Below are positions 24,120 through 26,351 of a stretch of DNA of 26,351 nt, one piece after another; positions within the stretch are counted from its first letter, which is position 1, and every line of letters begins with the position of its first letter. The notes under the pieces were generated by a model. The model was not told the origin of the DNA. It did no database searches and saw only the letters and a list, made by a program, of their open reading frames with translations. This stretch comes from an uncultured Verrucomicrobiota bacterium (GTDB taxonomy: Bacteria; Verrucomicrobiota; Kiritimatiellia; CAIVKH01): positions 1 to 26,351 of the forward strand of contig CALKUH010000025.1 of NCBI GenBank assembly GCA_937996795.1. Direction: 5' to 3'. The translations under genes and the position numbers were made by a program.

Positions 24120-24815
24120 ATGAGTGCTCTTGCGCTGGTTCAATCTGATGAATGGTTTGTTGATGTCTATCTTCGCGCCAAACATACCGTAATCAGCGCC
24201 GGCTACGCCGATGAAATCTCATGGCAAGAAGCTGTCGACTTTGACTTTATCACAGAGCACCAATTCCTTCGCGAGGCGGCTTGGGTCGTAATCGCATCGG
24301 GAATGAGTGACGCGGTTGTTCGGAAGAAGTTTCCATCGATTGCAGCAGCCTTCTTGGGATTCCGGTCGGCGGCTGCAATCGCACGAGATCGTGGCGAGTG
24401 TATCCAGAGGGCGCTGCTCGTTTTCAACAGTCAGCCCAAGATGAAGGCAATCAGTGCGATTGCATGCTTGGTATTCGAACTGGGCTTTGACGTGGTAAAG
24501 CGCAGGATTCAATCCGAAGGCCTCATCTTCATAGACACAATGCCCTTTATGGGGCCTGCAACATCGCGTCATCTTGCAAAAAACATCGGCCTCAGCATGG
24601 CTAAGCCTGATCGCCATCTTCTTCGGATCGCCGCTGCCGCTGGATGCGATACACCCGATGAACTCTGCAGACGGATCTCGCCGTATGTGGATGACAACGA
24701 GGCGGTTATCGACCTTGTGTTGTGGCGCTATGCCACACTAGAGCCTCGGTACGTCGAGCACTTTTCGCCTCCAACGAGCGTGCACAAAGCGTGGGGAGGT
24801 GATCGTCTGGGCTAA
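24120..24815 (+). CDS. HhH-type DNA glycosylase homologue (OGG-like)
   Basis: The 231-residue product is all-helical. A helix-hairpin-helix follows at about residues 136-170: FIDTMPFMGPATSRHLAKN, then KPDRHLLRIAAAAG. In HhH glycosylases the Asp of this last segment is catalytic, here Asp164. The Lys of bifunctional OGG/Nth enzymes (LPGVGxK) is replaced by Ala, so it should lack lyase activity or be inactive. From memory, OGG-like proteins of type IV CBASS carry a similar HLAKN...KPDRH segment; this was not checked. ATG 24120 has AGGAGG four bases upstream. An in-frame ATG at 24075 lacks such a site. A 51-base gap separates it from the QueC-like gene. Its last codons and stop lie in a 22-base direct repeat. 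Confidence 0.75.
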   Translation: MSALALVQSDEWFVDVYLRAKHTVISAGYADEISWQEAVDFDFITEHQFLREAAWVVIASGMSDAVVRKKFPSIAAAFLGFRSAAAIARDRGECIQRALLVFNSQPKMKAISAIACLVFELGFDVVKRRIQSEGLIFIDTMPFMGPATSRHLAKNIGLSMAKPDRHLLRIAAAAGCDTPDELCRRISPYVDDNEAVIDLVLWRYATLEPRYVEHFSPPTSVHKAWGGDRLG

Positions 24816-24917
24816 GTTGGGCAGGAATAAAGGGGTCGGTCCGCACATAGTTGCAGAATCCACTTCGCGACGCGACCCGGGGGGATTCGGATTCTGATCG
24901 TCTGGGCTGAGTTGGGC
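24801..24917. repeat. 22-base direct repeat spanning the 3' end of the glycosylase gene, with an internal segment
   Basis: GATCGTCTGGGCTAAGTTGG at 24801-24820 recurs at 24896-24917 with one difference (TAA to TGA), so both copies encode Asp-Arg-Leu-Gly-stop. The copies continue with GC. The 73 bases between them contain GGGGTCGGTCCGCACATAG (24834-24852), a sequence I associate with REP elements of IS200-like (RAYT) transposases, though that is only a recollection. A small insertion with target duplication, or an attachment-like site, would explain the layout. Confidence 0.6.
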
Positions 24918-24966
24918 GGAAAGGAATTCCTGCCACGGACCGCTGTTGACCCCGCGGATGTGTCCC

Positions 24967-25413
24967 TCAATCGAGCGGATCTGATGAGGGATCCATCACC
25001 TTGAATCCGGGGAACCGGCGAAAATCCGCGTCGTACGTGTAGATTCTTTGATAACCGTGCTCTTTCATGAGGACGGCGGTGCGGACGTCGAAGAGGAGAT
25101 TTCCGGCCAGGCCTTTTGCCGACTGTTCCAGTTCCTGAAGCAGGCGAAAATGCCGCGGTGATTCCTCGAGAAGGTGCAACCCGGGGCTTTCAAGGAGTGG
25201 CTCAACAAAGGTGAGGGCCTGGCTGAGCGTCAACGGCTTGCGAAATACGTTGCGATGCGTGGCGACCCGGAGAAATTCGTAGAGAATTCCCCACGTCAGC
25301 GCCCAGGGCTGCTTGCGGCCGACGCATTTATCAAGGAGGTGCCGACACGGACGATGCTCCGCGGAGTCGCGATCCACCGCGTAAAGCAGGATGTTGGTGT
25401 CGACGGCGAACAT
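24967..25413 (-). CDS. vapC: PIN-domain toxin, VapC type
   Basis: VapC toxins are PIN-fold ribonucleases that cut tRNA or rRNA and are held off by their antitoxin. The 148-residue product begins MFAVDTNILLYAVDRD, giving the first catalytic Asp at residue 5. It has a Glu-bearing helix (ILYEFLRVATH, Glu at about 46). The last acidic cluster is FDVRTAVLMKEHG and IYTYDADFRRFPG (Asp residues near 109 and 127-129). All acidic sites of the active centre look present. The ATG follows the antitoxin stop directly (TAGATG), the usual VapBC arrangement. Confidence 0.9.
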   Translation of the reverse strand: MFAVDTNILLYAVDRDSAEHRPCRHLLDKCVGRKQPWALTWGILYEFLRVATHRNVFRKPLTLSQALTFVEPLLESPGLHLLEESPRHFRLLQELEQSAKGLAGNLLFDVRTAVLMKEHGYQRIYTYDADFRRFPGFKVMDPSSDPLD

Positions 25414-25638
25414 CTATCGTTCCATGGCCTCGTACAACGCTTCGCGGTTCGCCACGTCGACGCGAGTGCCGCCGCAGGAAAACGATGGCAGCGTGGTGCG
25501 GCTCGTTGTGGATTCTCGCAACTGAAGCCGCATGCGCAGCGCTTCCTCAACGAAATCAGACATGGTCCGCCCGGTTCGCGTGGATTCGCGTTTTACCTCC
25601 CGCATGACGGGGTCGCTGATGACGAGGGTTGTCTTCAT
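25414..25638 (-). CDS. vapB: Ribbon-helix-helix antitoxin, VapB type
   Basis: The product is 74 residues. MKTTLVISDPVMREVKRES and TGRTMSDFVEEALRMRL form a ribbon-helix-helix DNA-binding fold at residues 1-38. The rest should be the disordered toxin-binding tail. Such antitoxins repress their own operon. ATG 25638 is chosen because the fold begins there, and ATG 25650 in frame adds four residues. It is adjacent to vapC with no gap. Longer upstream frame sequence is only repeat DNA. Confidence 0.85.
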   Translation of the reverse strand: MKTTLVISDPVMREVKRESTRTGRTMSDFVEEALRMRLQLRESTTSRTTLPSFSCGGTRVDVANREALYEAMER

Positions 25639-25688
25639 ATGGAAATCCATACGACGAATACGGAAGTCTGTCAAGCGGAGTCGGGGAG

Positions 25689-25748
25689 GGGGACAACCAC
25701 GAATGGACACGAATGGGAAGCCACCCCATAGTCCTCGTCCTCGATCCG
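25689..25748. repeat. CACGAATGGA-type intergenic repeat, right copy
   Basis: It contains GGGGACAAC, two 10-base units (CACGAATGGA, CACGAATGGG), a spacer and CCTCGTCCTCGATCCG, the same block order as 21482-21561. It is in direct orientation relative to the left copy. Confidence 0.75.
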
Positions 25749-25756
25749 CGGTCTGA

Positions 25757-25953
25757 ACCGCAGATATCACAGATAAAATTAGCGCAAATTCGCGGCAATT
25801 CGCGGTAGTACTCCCCTGAAGAGGGAACCGCGGATTAAGCGGATTAACCAAGGTTATCCCCCCCATCTGCGAAATCTGCGTTATCTGCGGTTGCCCGGCG
25901 CGAAACCGCAAATGTCACAGATTAATCCGCGTTAATCAGCGAAATCCGCGGTT
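25757..25953. repeat. Three tandem palindromic modules bounded by ACCGC and GCGGT
   Basis: Modules at 25757-25806, 25826-25892 and 25904-25953 each start with ACCGC and end with GCGGT, so each can fold back on itself. Module 2 also contains an inner hairpin GGATTAACC-AA-GGTTATCC at 25841-25859. Module 3 contains GATTAA...TTAATC. Phrases such as ATCTGCGAAATCTGCGTTATC recur with an 8- to 11-base rhythm. No gene is inside. Confidence 0.7.
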
Positions 25954-25977
25954 ATATTCCGTTGAACCACCCGCCGA

Positions 25978-26351
25978 CTATCCCTTGATCGAGGCGCGGT
26001 AGCGGCGGGGGGATGCGCCCATGTGGGATTTGAAGTTGCGGGAGAAGTGGAAGGGGTTCGGATATCCTACGGCGGCGGCGATGGCGGTGATGGGGTCGTC
26101 GGTGGCGTCGAGCAACTGGGCGGCGCGTTGCATGCGCAGGTCGTTCAGGCAGCGCATCGGGGTGCGACCGGCCTGTTGTTTGAACAGGGCGCAATAGTGC
26201 GGCACGGAGAGGCCCGCGGCGCGCGCGAGGTCGGCGAGGCGCAGCGGTTCCGCGAGGTGTGCGCGCATCCACGCGAGGGACCGCGCCACGCGCGCGCCCG
26301 TGGTGCGCGATTTGCGGCCCGGCGCGCGCCGCGCGGCGAGCAGCAGCGCCA
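25978..26351 (-). CDS. AraC-family transcriptional regulator, C-terminal part (5' end outside window)
   Basis: The frame is open to the window end, so the N-terminal effector-binding domain is missing. What remains is the AraC/XylS DNA-binding domain of two helix-turn-helix units. The first has LRLADLARAAGLSVPHYCALFKQ. The second, carrying the family signature, has ITAIAAAVGYPNPFHFSRNFKSHMGASPRRYR. Such proteins usually activate nearby carbohydrate or stress genes, but the targets lie outside the window. A GTG at 26289 is an internal codon. Confidence 0.93.
   Translation of the reverse strand, partial: ALLLAARRAPGRKSRTTGARVARSLAWMRAHLAEPLRLADLARAAGLSVPHYCALFKQQAGRTPMRCLNDLRMQRAAQLLDATDDPITAIAAAVGYPNPFHFSRNFKSHMGASPRRYRASIKG

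Larger units (their letters stand above)
25639..25977. other. 339-base gene-free stretch filled with repeats
   Basis: Between the vapB start and the AraC-type gene stop lies mostly dispersed-repeat DNA: the right copy of the CACGAATGGA repeat (25689-25748) and three AACCGC...GCGGTT modules. The vapBC promoter should lie in about 25640-25690, but no clear -35/-10 pair was found. Confidence 0.7.

Noticed and set aside
21899..24815. Classical queuosine biosynthesis operon or complete CBASS
   Set aside because: queD, queE, folE and tgt are absent, ruling out a queuosine operon. No CD-NTase or recognisable CBASS effector is seen, so a complete CBASS cannot be claimed.
25757..25953. Possible CRISPR array
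   Set aside because: The repeated units differ in length and sequence, spacers are not uniform, and no cas gene is present. They read as palindromic dispersed repeats.

Overview
The window is mostly very G+C-rich bacterial DNA. A hand count of bases 13321-13380 gives 42 G or C in 60. It is densely packed with genes, many overlapping by 1 or 4 bases (ATGA, TGATG, TAATG). Intergenic gaps carry short degenerate palindromic or tandem repeats of the CACGGAG, GAATGCAGAA, CACGAATGGA and AACCGC/GCGGTT kinds. From memory these are common in genomes of the PVC group (Verrucomicrobia, Kiritimatiellota, Lentisphaerae). That lineage fits the gene content but is an inference, since no rRNA or other phylogenetic marker was analysed.

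Layout. (1) 1-9262 is housekeeping: the 3' two-fifths or so of mutS, a CDF cation transporter, then on the minus strand pyrC (class I dihydroorotase), an exported protein of unknown function and an RdgC-like protein. On the plus strand follow a TPR lipoprotein coupled to an exported coiled-coil protein, a YycJ/WalJ-type metallo-beta-lactamase-fold hydrolase and a DUF192 protein. (2) 9390-20255, all on the minus strand, is a Tad (Flp pilus) locus read from right to left: two Flp-type pilins, a TadE-like pseudopilin, a TadG-like protein, a second TadE-like protein, an exported unknown, CpaB/RcpC, CpaF/TadA with an FHA-like N-terminal domain, TadB, TadC, then an FHA membrane protein and a five-repeat PEGA protein. 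Secretin, TadZ and prepilin peptidase are not in the window. (3) 20307-21443 is a divergently transcribed exported protein rich in CxxC zinc motifs.

(4) 21899-24815 is compositionally foreign (29 G or C in bases 24481-24540, by hand). It is a tight four-gene plus-strand cassette: a small Gly/Ser-rich unknown, a fusion of a PfkB-type kinase with a nucleoside 2-deoxyribosyltransferase, a QueC-like 7-deazaguanine synthase and an HhH-type DNA glycosylase homologue. QueC-like and OGG-like proteins are ancillary parts of type IV CBASS, but no CD-NTase, TGT or obvious killing effector is visible here. I consider this the best candidate for an undescribed conflict or nucleotide-modification system.

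(5) 24967-25638 is a VapBC-type toxin-antitoxin pair, and the last gene is the C-terminal part of an AraC-family regulator. Two copies of one intergenic repeat, at 21482-21561 and 25689-25748, bracket the cassette plus the toxin-antitoxin pair.
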